Assembly (NCBI RefSeq): GCF_019798055.1
Contig: NZ_JAHOPH010000014.1
Location: 1-64,000 of the forward strand
Length of the DNA stretch: 64,000 nt
Direction: 5' to 3'
Source: Salsipaludibacter albus
Lineage (GTDB): Bacteria; Actinomycetota; Nitriliruptoria; Nitriliruptorales; Nitriliruptoraceae
Shown: positions 49,936 through 57,718 of the stretch, piece after piece
How positions within the stretch are numbered: the stretch's first letter is position 1
Layout: every line of letters starts with the position of its first letter
Notes under the pieces: generated by a model
Databases searched by the model: none
Told to the model about the DNA's origin: nothing
What the model saw: the letters and a program-made list of their open reading frames with translations, nothing else
Translations under genes and position numbers: made by a program

Positions 49936-52908
49936 ATGGCGCGCATCGGTGTCCTCGGCCTGGAGCCGTTCCTGGTGACCCAGGTCGAACAGCTCGACCG
50001 GCGGTCCGACGTGGTCCTGATGGACCCGCTCGACGACGAGGACCGGGACGCGGTCGAGGTTGACGTGGTCCTGGTCTCGCGTGACCACGCGGCGGCCAGC
50101 AAGCTGCTCGCGGCGCATCCCTCCCCTCCGGTGGTCCTGGTCGACGACGGTGTCCCCGGCGAGGACGCCGTCGAGCCCGCCCGTGGTGAGCCGCGGCAAC
50201 TCCACCGCCCGGTCGGGTCCCCGCAGCTGCGCGAGGCGATCGACCGGAGCCTGGGTGTGCCGGGATGGCGACGGGCGTTCCGCTCGATCACGATCGAACA
50301 GGACGACTCGGCCGTTCCGGACCGGTGGCTCGCGGTCCTGCGCACCCTGGTCGGGCTCGGCGTGCTGGCCTACGGGGTGTCGCAGGTCAGCGTGGTCGGC
50401 GTGCTCCCACTGGTCGTCCTGACGGCGTGGTTGGTGGGACGGGCGTTGTGGTGGCGACTGAGCACCCGGTTGGTGCTGGTCGACGTGGTGGTCGTGACCA
50501 CGGCACTGGTGGGTTGGGGCAACGTCGAGGCGCCCGGGTCCTTCGACCTGGCGACCACACCACCCGTCGCGTTGGCAGTGTTGGCGGCGATGGTTGCGGC
50601 GGAGGCGGGATTCCTGTGGGGGTGGTGGAAGACCGTCGCGGGGACGCTCGTCCTGGTCGCCGCCAAGTTCGTCCTGTGGGGGCAGTTGTTCGACCGGACC
50701 CCGGGCGAGATGGCCGGTGGGGCGTCCCTGGTCCTGTTGCTCGCCCTGACGTCTGCTGCCGCCGGCGCCATGGCACGGCGAATCTGGTTCGACCACACCC
50801 AGACCCGCAGCAGTGAACTCCGAAGGTTCCGATCGTCGCTGTACGAACTGAGTCGCCGACAGGCCGTGGTCGCGGTGTCCTTCGACTTGGGCACGGTGGC
50901 CGACGACGCCCTGGCCCGCGTGATCGCCGAGGTCAAGCCCCAGGCGGCGATGGTCCTGGTCGCCGACGGCCCGGGTCCGTTGCAGGTCGCGGCGAGCCAC
51001 AACCTCACTCGACCTCCACCAGTCCGCCTGACGTGGCAGCCGGGTGTCACCGACGCGTCGGACGCCTTCGTCCCGTCCGTGCGCGGCCCCATGACGGTGG
51101 GTGAGGACCGTGGACCGGACGAGGGGTTCTCCGGCCCCGACGGCGTCCCGGAATGGAAACCGTCGTGGCAGCGCGACGAGGAGGCCGACCACGCGGAGGA
51201 GACGCCCGACGCCCCACCGTCGGACGCCGAGCCCACGGACGACGAGGTGCTGGCAGCCTTCCCCGACATCGACCCGGGCGCCGACATCGTGTCCCCGAAG
51301 GACGACGTCGTCGTCGACGACGCAACTCCTGCCGAGCCCACTGAGGAGCCCACCGACGAGCGCGCGGAGGACGACCCCGAGCCGAGCGACGTGGCGACCG
51401 AGGACGAGCGCGACGCGCAGGTCGACGACGCTGACCCGGAGGAGTTGCAGGCACCGCCGCCGGCCTGGGCGGGTGCCGAGGGCAACGGGAGCGGCAACGG
51501 CGCCATCGGTTCGCTCGCCCGCCGGCTCGCCCTGCGCCAGGCGCAGGCGTCCGACCCTGGCGACGTCGATGGGACAGGGGAGGGCGAGCACGAGACCGCG
51601 TCCGACGACGGAGATGGTGCGTCGCCCACCACGATCGGTGCGCGCCGGGGCGGCGAGGTGTCGCGACGGGTGCGGAAGACCGACGCCGACTGGCTCGAGG
51701 ACTCGGGTGGGGCCGTCCCAGCCCCGACCGACCTCTCCGCGGAGTCTGGCATCGACGGGCGGACCCCCGCCGAGGCCCATCACGCCCGTGGATCGGACGC
51801 TCCCTTCGAGATGGCCGACACCACGCCCGCCCCGACCGACGACGAGGTCGTGGCGCCGCCGCTTCTTCCGCCGCCGTCCACGTCCGTCCCCCGCACCTCC
51901 ACCGGCGACGTGGTGTCCGGGACGGCGCCGCCCTCCGCCCGAGAAAAGGCGCAGGCACGGGACGTGTCGCGCGGTGAGGAACTGCTGGACCGCACGACCA
52001 TCCGTGGCACCCACGGCAGCCGGTTGCGCGACGTCATCACGCAGCTCGGGGCGTCCTTGCCCGATGGGCCTGTCCTGGTGGATGCCTGCGAACTGGACGG
52101 CGAACTGATGGGGGCGCTCGTCGTCGTCGGGGCGGCGGACGCCAGTTCGGTCGAGCGGCATGCCGAGGAGACGGCCCTGGCGCTGGACAGCGTCCGCCTG
52201 TTCAACCGGTTGCGGGCGTTCACCCGTGACCAGGAGCGCGCCCGGATCGGGCGGTCGCTCCACGACGGCGTGATGCAGACCCTTGCCCACGTCGCCTTCG
52301 AACTCGACCGCGTGTCGCGCGACTCGTGGGACGAGTCCCAGGTCGACACGCTCGGGCGTCTCCGTGACCACGTGCTCGGGACCGTCGACGAGATGCGCAC
52401 CGTGGTCAACGACCTGCGGACGGTCCGGCTGGATCGTGGCCTGCCATCCGCCCTCGAGGCCATGGCCCTGACGCTCTCACCGGCGGGCGGACCGGTCATC
52501 GAGACGCAGGTCGAGGAGGTCCGACCACTGCCGGGTGACGTCGAGGAGCAGTTCCTGCGCGTGGCCGAGGAGGCGCTCAACAATGCCGTGCAGCACTCGG
52601 GCGCACGACGGGTGGTCGTGCGTTTGGAGACCAGGGACGCCGGTGTCCTGTTGCAGGTGCTGGACGACGGCTTCGGGTTCTCGCAGGCACGGGTCGGGGA
52701 CGAGGACGGTGGCGTGGGCCTGACGTCGATGTACCAGCGTGCGCGCTCGATCGGCGCGGGGCTGGACATCGACACGGGGGCCAACGGCACCATCATCACG
52801 CTGCACCACGCAGTGACACCCCCCGCGCAGCAGCCCGAGCCAGATGGGGCGGACCTCGTCGAACCGCCGGTCGACCCTCCGAGCCGCTGGTGGCGGCGCG
52901 GAACCTGA
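49936..52908 (+). CDS. NarL-type sensor histidine kinase with an acidic insertion
   Basis: 990 residues. Order: a ~120-residue receiver-like domain (MARIGVLGLEPFLVTQVEQL, VVLVSRD, PPVVLVDDGVP) without a full phosphoacceptor set; six hydrophobic segments (~130-285); a GAF-like piece (~300-370); a very acidic, Pro/Ser-rich insertion (~375-665) without predicted fold; the rest of the GAF-like domain (~680-765); HisKA_3 with the phosphorylatable His776 in IGRSLHDGVMQTLAHVAF; and an HATPase (VAEEALNNAVQHSGARRVVV, DDGFGFSQ, GGVGLTSMYQRA). It phosphorylates the response regulator encoded 136 bases downstream. The signal is unknown. The insertion separates two halves of one sensory domain. Confidence 0.9.
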   Translation: MARIGVLGLEPFLVTQVEQLDRRSDVVLMDPLDDEDRDAVEVDVVLVSRDHAAASKLLAAHPSPPVVLVDDGVPGEDAVEPARGEPRQLHRPVGSPQLREAIDRSLGVPGWRRAFRSITIEQDDSAVPDRWLAVLRTLVGLGVLAYGVSQVSVVGVLPLVVLTAWLVGRALWWRLSTRLVLVDVVVVTTALVGWGNVEAPGSFDLATTPPVALAVLAAMVAAEAGFLWGWWKTVAGTLVLVAAKFVLWGQLFDRTPGEMAGGASLVLLLALTSAAAGAMARRIWFDHTQTRSSELRRFRSSLYELSRRQAVVAVSFDLGTVADDALARVIAEVKPQAAMVLVADGPGPLQVAASHNLTRPPPVRLTWQPGVTDASDAFVPSVRGPMTVGEDRGPDEGFSGPDGVPEWKPSWQRDEEADHAEETPDAPPSDAEPTDDEVLAAFPDIDPGADIVSPKDDVVVDDATPAEPTEEPTDERAEDDPEPSDVATEDERDAQVDDADPEELQAPPPAWAGAEGNGSGNGAIGSLARRLALRQAQASDPGDVDGTGEGEHETASDDGDGASPTTIGARRGGEVSRRVRKTDADWLEDSGGAVPAPTDLSAESGIDGRTPAEAHHARGSDAPFEMADTTPAPTDDEVVAPPLLPPPSTSVPRTSTGDVVSGTAPPSAREKAQARDVSRGEELLDRTTIRGTHGSRLRDVITQLGASLPDGPVLVDACELDGELMGALVVVGAADASSVERHAEETALALDSVRLFNRLRAFTRDQERARIGRSLHDGVMQTLAHVAFELDRVSRDSWDESQVDTLGRLRDHVLGTVDEMRTVVNDLRTVRLDRGLPSALEAMALTLSPAGGPVIETQVEEVRPLPGDVEEQFLRVAEEALNNAVQHSGARRVVVRLETRDAGVLLQVLDDGFGFSQARVGDEDGGVGLTSMYQRARSIGAGLDIDTGANGTIITLHHAVTPPAQQPEPDGADLVEPPVDPPSRWWRRGT

Positions 52909-53044
52909 CCGATCCGGGCGGGTTGCCGACCCTCCCGCACCCAGGTGGTCGGTCGGTGTCGAGTCCCATGACGGCCCACTAGAGTCATGGGTCCAGGGTG
53001 GGGCCTGCCAGCGCCTCGCCGAACCTGTCACGAGGTGGTTCTTG

Positions 53045-53725
53045 GTGGCCGACGATGCACGCGCGACGACGTCCGGCGACGACGGCGGGGGAGCGCGACC
53101 ACGGATCGTGGTCTGTGACGACCACACCCTGCTGCGCCAGTCCCTGGCGAACATGCTGGCCGACGTGGGCGAGGTGGTGGGTGAGGCCGCAGACGGCCGT
53201 GAGGCGCTCGCCCTGATCGATCGGCTCGAACCAGACCTGGCGGTGCTCGACGTCAACATGCCGCCGCCGGACGGCCTCGAGGTTGCCGCCAAGGCGCGTG
53301 CACAGTGGCCGGACATGAAGATCGTCATCGTGACGATGCACACCGAGGACGAGGTCCTGCGGCGTGCGACCGAGGTCGGGGTCGACGCCTACCTCACCAA
53401 GTCGGCCTCGACCGACGAGGTCCGCACCGCGGTGACGTCGGTCCTGTCCGGCGGGTCATGGGTGTCACCATCGATCGCGACCCGGCTGATGGCCCTGTCG
53501 TCCAACCGCCCCGACGACCTGACCGACCGCGAACGTGACGTGCTGGTCGAGCTGGCTGCGGGGGAGCGGATCGCCAGCATCGCCGACCGCCTCTTCGTGT
53601 CCGAGAAGACGGTCAAGAACCACCTGACGAGCATCTACCAGAAGCTCGGCGCCGAAACGGGCGCCCAAGCCGTCGCCGTCGCCTACCGCTCGGGCCTCGT
53701 CTCCCCCCACACGCAACACGACTGA
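53045..53725 (+). CDS. NarL/LuxR-type response regulator
   Basis: 226 residues. The receiver domain (~17-135) has the acidic pair in VVCDDHTLLRQSL, the phosphoacceptor Asp69 in LAVLDVNMPPPDG, and the lysine in AYLTKSAST. The C-terminal LuxR helix-turn-helix (~160-215) reads LTDRERDVLVELAAGERIAS, VSEKTVKNHLTSIYQKLG. The GTG at 53045 follows GAGGTGG. It is the evident partner of the histidine kinase. Targets are unknown; it converges with the DnaB-like gene with 8 bases between stops. Confidence 0.92.
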   Translation: MADDARATTSGDDGGGARPRIVVCDDHTLLRQSLANMLADVGEVVGEAADGREALALIDRLEPDLAVLDVNMPPPDGLEVAAKARAQWPDMKIVIVTMHTEDEVLRRATEVGVDAYLTKSASTDEVRTAVTSVLSGGSWVSPSIATRLMALSSNRPDDLTDRERDVLVELAAGERIASIADRLFVSEKTVKNHLTSIYQKLGAETGAQAVAVAYRSGLVSPHTQHD

Positions 53726-53733
53726 TCGAGGGA

Positions 53734-54744
53734 TCACCCTCCATCGCCGCCGATGCGGTCGTCGGCCAGCCTCTCGGAGACGTGGCGACCTTCCGGGTGG
53801 TAGCGGAAGTGCATGAAGTCCTTCTCGAACTCCAGGTTGACCAGGTTCGGGCCGGAGCGGTTCTTCTCCAGTGACCAGATCACCCAGTTCTCGTACTCCT
53901 TGGCGGCCTGCCCCCCGTAGGCCAGGTGGGCCTTGGCCACGGCATCTCGCTTGTCGTTGAGCAGGACGACGACGTCGGCTTCGAAGGCGATGGCCGACGT
54001 CTCGTCCAAATGGGCGAGGCGCAGCTTCCGTGCAGTCAATCCCGCGACGCTCAGTGACGCCAGGGCAACGACCGGGATGTCGCGCGCCATGGCCAGGTCC
54101 TTGAGCCCCTCGACGACCCGCCGGGATCGTGCAGTGGCGTCATGGTCGTCCGTCGGAACCTTCTGGAGGTAGTCCACGATCAGGAGGGGGACGCCCTCCT
54201 TGGACTCGATGGTCTCGACCACGAGGTCGTCCAGTGCGTCCAGGTCCGTCTCCCGGACGGAGCCACCGAGCAGCACGAGATTGTCACCCACGGCCGTCAG
54301 GTCATTGAGCGCGTGGCGCAACGCCGGCTCACTGCGGACGACGTCCGCCAGCCCTTGCTGCTCGAGCGCTCCCCGACGCAACCGCTCCTGCAACTGGGAG
54401 ATGATCCGGCCGCGTGGATCCTCGACCCCGGTCTCCTGGGCGAGCATGCGCAGCAGCATCGCGGTCTGGTCGTGCTCGTAGCACACCACCACCGCCGGGT
54501 GGTTCGCCGCTGCGACGTGCCGTGCAGTCTGCAGGCCCAGGATCGTCTTTCCGACGCCAGGTGGGCCGGAGAAGATCGTCAGGTCACCACGGCGGAGCCC
54601 GCCCCCCAAGGCCTCGTCGAAGGCCTTGAAGCCCGTGGGGATCGGCTCGAACCCCGACGCCCGACCGGCACGCAGGTCTGCATCGAGGTCATCGAGCAGT
54701 GTTGTGACGGTCTTCGGCGTCGGCATCGCCAGGTGTCCGGACAT
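53734..54744 (-). CDS. Solo DnaB-like helicase-domain ATPase
   Basis: A 336-residue RecA-fold ATPase resembling only the C-terminal domain of the replicative helicase DnaB. Walker A is SGPPGVGKT (residues 59-67), Walker B LLIVDYLQKV (D191), with CYEHDQTAMLLRMLAQETG and a sensor region ASLSVAGLTARKLRLAHLDE; the C-terminus has SLEKNRSGPNLVNLEFEKDF, a DnaB-like DNA-binding loop. The DnaG-interacting N-terminal domain is absent, so it is not the replicative helicase. ATG 54744 is used; ATG 54726 is also possible. It is transcribed away from the pilus operon. Role unknown. Confidence 0.85.
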   Translation of the reverse strand: MSGHLAMPTPKTVTTLLDDLDADLRAGRASGFEPIPTGFKAFDEALGGGLRRGDLTIFSGPPGVGKTILGLQTARHVAAANHPAVVVCYEHDQTAMLLRMLAQETGVEDPRGRIISQLQERLRRGALEQQGLADVVRSEPALRHALNDLTAVGDNLVLLGGSVRETDLDALDDLVVETIESKEGVPLLIVDYLQKVPTDDHDATARSRRVVEGLKDLAMARDIPVVALASLSVAGLTARKLRLAHLDETSAIAFEADVVVLLNDKRDAVAKAHLAYGGQAAKEYENWVIWSLEKNRSGPNLVNLEFEKDFMHFRYHPEGRHVSERLADDRIGGDGG

Positions 54745-55059
54745 GGGGCCCCCATCGCGGTGTCGCGGTCGACCCAATGATGCCACGCCGGGACCGACTC
54801 TGCGTGGTTCGTGGTGGGACCACATCACGTATTCGTGGTGTCACGGGGCCGGAACGGGACTTCAGTCCCAGATGCTTGCGCCACAAGTCTGCCGAGTCAT
54901 CGTGCGGCAGTGGTTTACAGTTCAACCCGAACGCGCGGGACGTACCGGCACACCCGGAGGGGGAGCAGGCGACACCCAAGCGTTTGGGGGAACGCAACGT
55001 TCTACCAGCCCGGTCGCGGAGCGCGGTCGGAACCGACATGCAACTCAGGAGTTTCAACC
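54745..55059. promoter_or_regulatory. Long divergent/leader region upstream of the Flp pilins
   Basis: 315 bases. CGTGGTG occurs at about 54808 and 54834 as a direct repeat. GGGACTTCAGTCCC at 54856-54869 can form a short 6-bp hairpin. A strong ribosome site AGGAG lies at 55047-55051. It is long enough for a structured 5-prime leader controlling pilin expression, but no known riboswitch class is recognisable by eye. Confidence 0.4.
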
Positions 55060-55251
55060 ATGCTCATGATTCGTGAAGCACTCGCCAAGGTCCGCAACCA
55101 GGACGAGGGCGCGACCGCGGTGGAGTACGCCATCATGGTCGCCCTGATCGCCGCCGTCATCATCGTGGCTGTCGTCGTGCTGGGCAAGAACGCCAGCTCG
55201 ACGTTCGACTGCACCGCCCAGTCGGTGACCTCCCAGACCGACAAGTGCTGA
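55060..55251 (+). CDS. flp: Flp-type pilin 1
   Basis: Major structural subunit of a Tad/Flp type IVb pilus. The 63-residue prepilin has a short leader (MLMIREALAKVRNQDEG), a cut site G|ATAVEY with the conserved glutamate at +5, and a 20-residue hydrophobic helix (AIMVALIAAVIIVAVVVLGK). The mature tail has two cysteines (STFDCTAQSV, TDKC) that could form a disulfide. AGGAG lies eight bases before ATG 55060. It heads the tad operon; no prepilin peptidase is in the window. Confidence 0.95.
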   Translation: MLMIREALAKVRNQDEGATAVEYAIMVALIAAVIIVAVVVLGKNASSTFDCTAQSVTSQTDKC

Positions 55252-55257
55252 GCCCGT

Positions 55258-55285
55258 CCGCGGCGGCGTCACTCTGCCGCCGCGG
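55258..55285 (+). terminator. Hairpin between the two pilin genes
   Basis: CCGCGGCGGC (55258-55267) pairs with GCCGCCGCGG (55276-55285) across an 8-nt loop, just after the first pilin stop. It may be a partial terminator or a 3-prime stabiliser giving more pilin 1 message than downstream genes. Confidence 0.6.
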
Positions 55286-55313
55286 GCAGTAGTTCAGTTC
55301 AGAGGGAGAAACC

Positions 55314-55514
55314 ATGTTGCACTTGACCAATACTCTGCGAGCCCGGCCATCCACTGAGGAAGGGGCAACCGCGGTGGAGTACGCGATCATGGTCGCCCTG
55401 ATCGCCGCGGTGATCATCGTCGCGGTCGTCGTGCTGGGCAAGAACGCCAGTTCGACGTTCGATTGCGTCTCCGACGCCATCCCAGCGGGCACGGGGGCCG
55501 ACCCCTGCAACTGA
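55314..55514 (+). CDS. flp: Flp-type pilin 2
   Basis: A 66-residue paralogue of pilin 1. From EEGATAVEYAIMVALIAAVI through GKNASSTFDC the two proteins are identical or nearly so; leaders and tails differ (pilin 2 ends AIPAGTGADPCN). It again has two cysteines. GAGGGAG precedes the ATG. The duplication is recent by sequence; one copy may be a minor or tip pilin. Confidence 0.95.
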   Translation: MLHLTNTLRARPSTEEGATAVEYAIMVALIAAVIIVAVVVLGKNASSTFDCVSDAIPAGTGADPCN

Positions 55515-55519
55515 CGGTT

Positions 55520-55558
55520 CACGGCTTCCTCCCCGATGGTGTCGGGGAGGAAGCCGTG
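55520..55558 (+). terminator. Strong hairpin after the pilin genes
   Basis: CACGGCTTCCTCCCCGA (55520-55536) and its exact inverse at 55542-55558 form a 17-bp stem with a 5-nt loop, starting 6 bases after the pilin 2 stop. There is no T-run. It probably separates or stabilises the pilin message from the assembly genes. Confidence 0.8.
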
Positions 55559-55741
55559 CCCTCTGTCAGGCAATGTCCAGGAGACGCATAGAAAGGGCAT
55601 TCACGGCGGCCACTAGGTGGCTGTGAACAGTCGGGGGACCGGGGGTCGCACCTGAGACGGTGTTCTGCCTGCCTGCTCGCGCCGTTGCGGCGCGCCGACC
55701 CCGATCCAGTAGGATCATCGAACGAGGGGTAGGAGCACAAC

Positions 55742-56557
55742 GTGGCATCACGTGCAGCAACCGGGCGTGCGATCGCGATCATCGCGGGGCTCGTCCTGGC
55801 CTTGATCGCAGCCTTCCTGATTTGGCGATATGTCAACACGGCCGACCAACGGGCTCAGGAGGGTGCCGAACTGGTCGACGTGTTCGTCGCATCCGGGGGG
55901 ATCCCAGAGGGCACGACCGCTCAGTCCGCCGTCAGCCAGAATCTGATCGAACTGGATCAGGTCCCGACCGACGTCCGTCCCGAGAACGCGATCACGTCGC
56001 TGGAACAGATCTCGGGCTTGGCCGCCACTGCTGACATCGAGCCTGGTTCCTTCATCCAGCAAGGGCAGTGGGGGGACCCAACCATCATCGATGCAGACTT
56101 CGAAGTGCCTGAAGGTCTGGTCGCCATTTCGCTGCAGGTGGGGATCCCGGAGGGCTTGAGCGGCTATCTCACGCAAGGCGATCGGGTCGCGGTCATCGCC
56201 CACATTCAGGCGCCCCCGTCGACAACCTCGACCACGATCGGCCCCGACGGCAATCCCGTCGAGGAGACCGTCGAAGACGCTGAGCTGGACACGACGCGGG
56301 CCGAGTTTGTCGCTCGGGACGGGGTGGTGCTGACCGTGGGACAGCGCACGATCGCCACGAATGAGGAAGGCACCCAAGAGGACGAGATCCAAACCGATGA
56401 AGCTCTGGTCCTTGCAACGGTCGCAGTGACTCCCGAAGACGCCGAGAAGCTGGTGTTCTCGTCGAACGAGGGGCTCCTCCACTTCGCCCTGTTGCCCGAG
56501 ACCGGTGAGCTGCCGGACACTCCGGGGCGCACATTCGACGACCTGTTCCAGGAGTGA
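55742..56557 (+). CDS. cpaB: Flp pilus assembly protein CpaB (SAF domain)
   Basis: 271 residues. An N-terminal membrane anchor (AIAIIAGLVLALIAAFLIWR) precedes a SAF/CpaB-RcpC domain (VFVASGGIPEGTTAQSAV, LAATADIEPGSFIQQGQWG, VPEGLVAISLQVGIPEGLSG, LTQGDRVAVIAHI). CpaB/RcpC sits on the outer face of the membrane in Tad systems and contributes to pilus assembly. The GTG at 55742 has GTAGGAG about seven bases upstream. The stop overlaps the tadZ start (GTGA). Confidence 0.88.
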   Translation: MASRAATGRAIAIIAGLVLALIAAFLIWRYVNTADQRAQEGAELVDVFVASGGIPEGTTAQSAVSQNLIELDQVPTDVRPENAITSLEQISGLAATADIEPGSFIQQGQWGDPTIIDADFEVPEGLVAISLQVGIPEGLSGYLTQGDRVAVIAHIQAPPSTTSTTIGPDGNPVEETVEDAELDTTRAEFVARDGVVLTVGQRTIATNEEGTQEDEIQTDEALVLATVAVTPEDAEKLVFSSNEGLLHFALLPETGELPDTPGRTFDDLFQE

Positions 56558-57702
56558 CCGTGATCCACACCTTCCTGGTCGATCCGACCGACGAGGCACG
56601 CGACGCGATGGCGCGTGCCCTGGGTGAGGACCAGCCGTGGGTAGGGCACGACTCATTGCCGCAACTCGCCCAGTCGATCGACGAGGGTTCCCTCCCAGCC
56701 ATCGTCCTGGTTGGCCCGGGAATCGTGCATGATGACACCATCATGCTGTCGGAATCGGTGCACGATGAGCACCTTCCGGTCGAGATCATCCAGTTCTCCA
56801 AGGCCCTGGACCCCGACCGCCTCAGGGACGCCCTGCGGGCCGGCGTGTCTGACGTGGTCGAGGTCGGTGCGGACGACGGGGAAGTACGTGCCGCGGTTGC
56901 TCGCGCGCTCCGTGACCTTCGGGCTCGGGAAGCCGCGCCCCCAGTTCAGGCGGTCGCTTCTGACGAGCTGACACCGATCGTCGCCGTGGTGGCTGGCAAG
57001 GGAGGGGTTGGTGCCTCCCTCGTCGCCACGAACCTCGCGACGGCGCTGGCGAACTCGGGCGTCGAGGTGGGGCTGGTCGACCTCGACGTGCGGTCGGGTG
57101 ACCTCGCGATAATGTTGCAGAAGCGGCCATCGTTGAACTTGCTGGACGCTGTGGAGCGCGCCGAGCATCTCGACGTGGACGCCCTCGAGGGGTACCTGAC
57201 AAAGGTCGGCGACCACCTCCAATTGTTGGCTGCCCCGCTCGAGGGGGGGGAGGTGCACGTGGCCACCACCCCGTTCATGCATCTCCTCGGGATGCTGGCC
57301 GATCGGGTGGACGTGATCGTGGTCGACATCGGTGACGCCCACGACGCCACGGGGCGGGCGGCCATGGCCGAGGCCCGTGAGATACTGGTCGTCACCACCC
57401 GTGAGGTCACTGCGATCAGGGGGACGCGCCGCGTGCTCGCTGACCTCGAGGTGGTTGGGACGCCTCGGTCATCGATCCGGCTGGTATTGAACCAGTCCGA
57501 TGCCTCGACGGGGCTGGGGGTACCCGACTTGGAGAAGGCGCTCAATTCGAGCGTGGATGTCAACATTCCGGTCGACAAGGCCGGGTCGAGGTCCGTCAAC
57601 CAGGGGGACCCGCTGGTGAACCGTCGCCGGTCCAAGAGTGGGCAGGCGCTGATCGCACTGGCGGGGGAGCTCGAGGAATCCCTCGGGCTCCGTGAGGAAT
57701 GA
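56554..57702 (+). CDS. tadZ: Flp pilus localisation protein TadZ/CpaE
   Basis: 382 residues. The N-terminal ~120 residues resemble a receiver-like domain without the phosphoacceptor aspartate; then a ParA/MinD-type ATPase with a modified P-loop (VVAGKGGVGASLVATNLATA; Ser in place of the usual Thr) and VGLVDLDVRSGDLAIMLQ. TadZ marks the pilus assembly site, usually at a pole. It is the third assembly gene in the operon, coupled to cpaB. Confidence 0.9.
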   Translation: MTVIHTFLVDPTDEARDAMARALGEDQPWVGHDSLPQLAQSIDEGSLPAIVLVGPGIVHDDTIMLSESVHDEHLPVEIIQFSKALDPDRLRDALRAGVSDVVEVGADDGEVRAAVARALRDLRAREAAPPVQAVASDELTPIVAVVAGKGGVGASLVATNLATALANSGVEVGLVDLDVRSGDLAIMLQKRPSLNLLDAVERAEHLDVDALEGYLTKVGDHLQLLAAPLEGGEVHVATTPFMHLLGMLADRVDVIVVDIGDAHDATGRAAMAEAREILVVTTREVTAIRGTRRVLADLEVVGTPRSSIRLVLNQSDASTGLGVPDLEKALNSSVDVNIPVDKAGSRSVNQGDPLVNRRRSKSGQALIALAGELEESLGLREE

Positions 57703-57718
57703 CGAGAAGGGCACTGAC

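Noticed and set aside
49588-52371. 927-codon minus-strand frame opposite the histidine kinase
   Set aside because: Antisense shadow; the plus-strand kinase motifs are complete.
54856-54869. c-di-GMP riboswitch in the pilin leader
   Set aside because: The short hairpin is present but the conserved GEMM core motifs are not visible.
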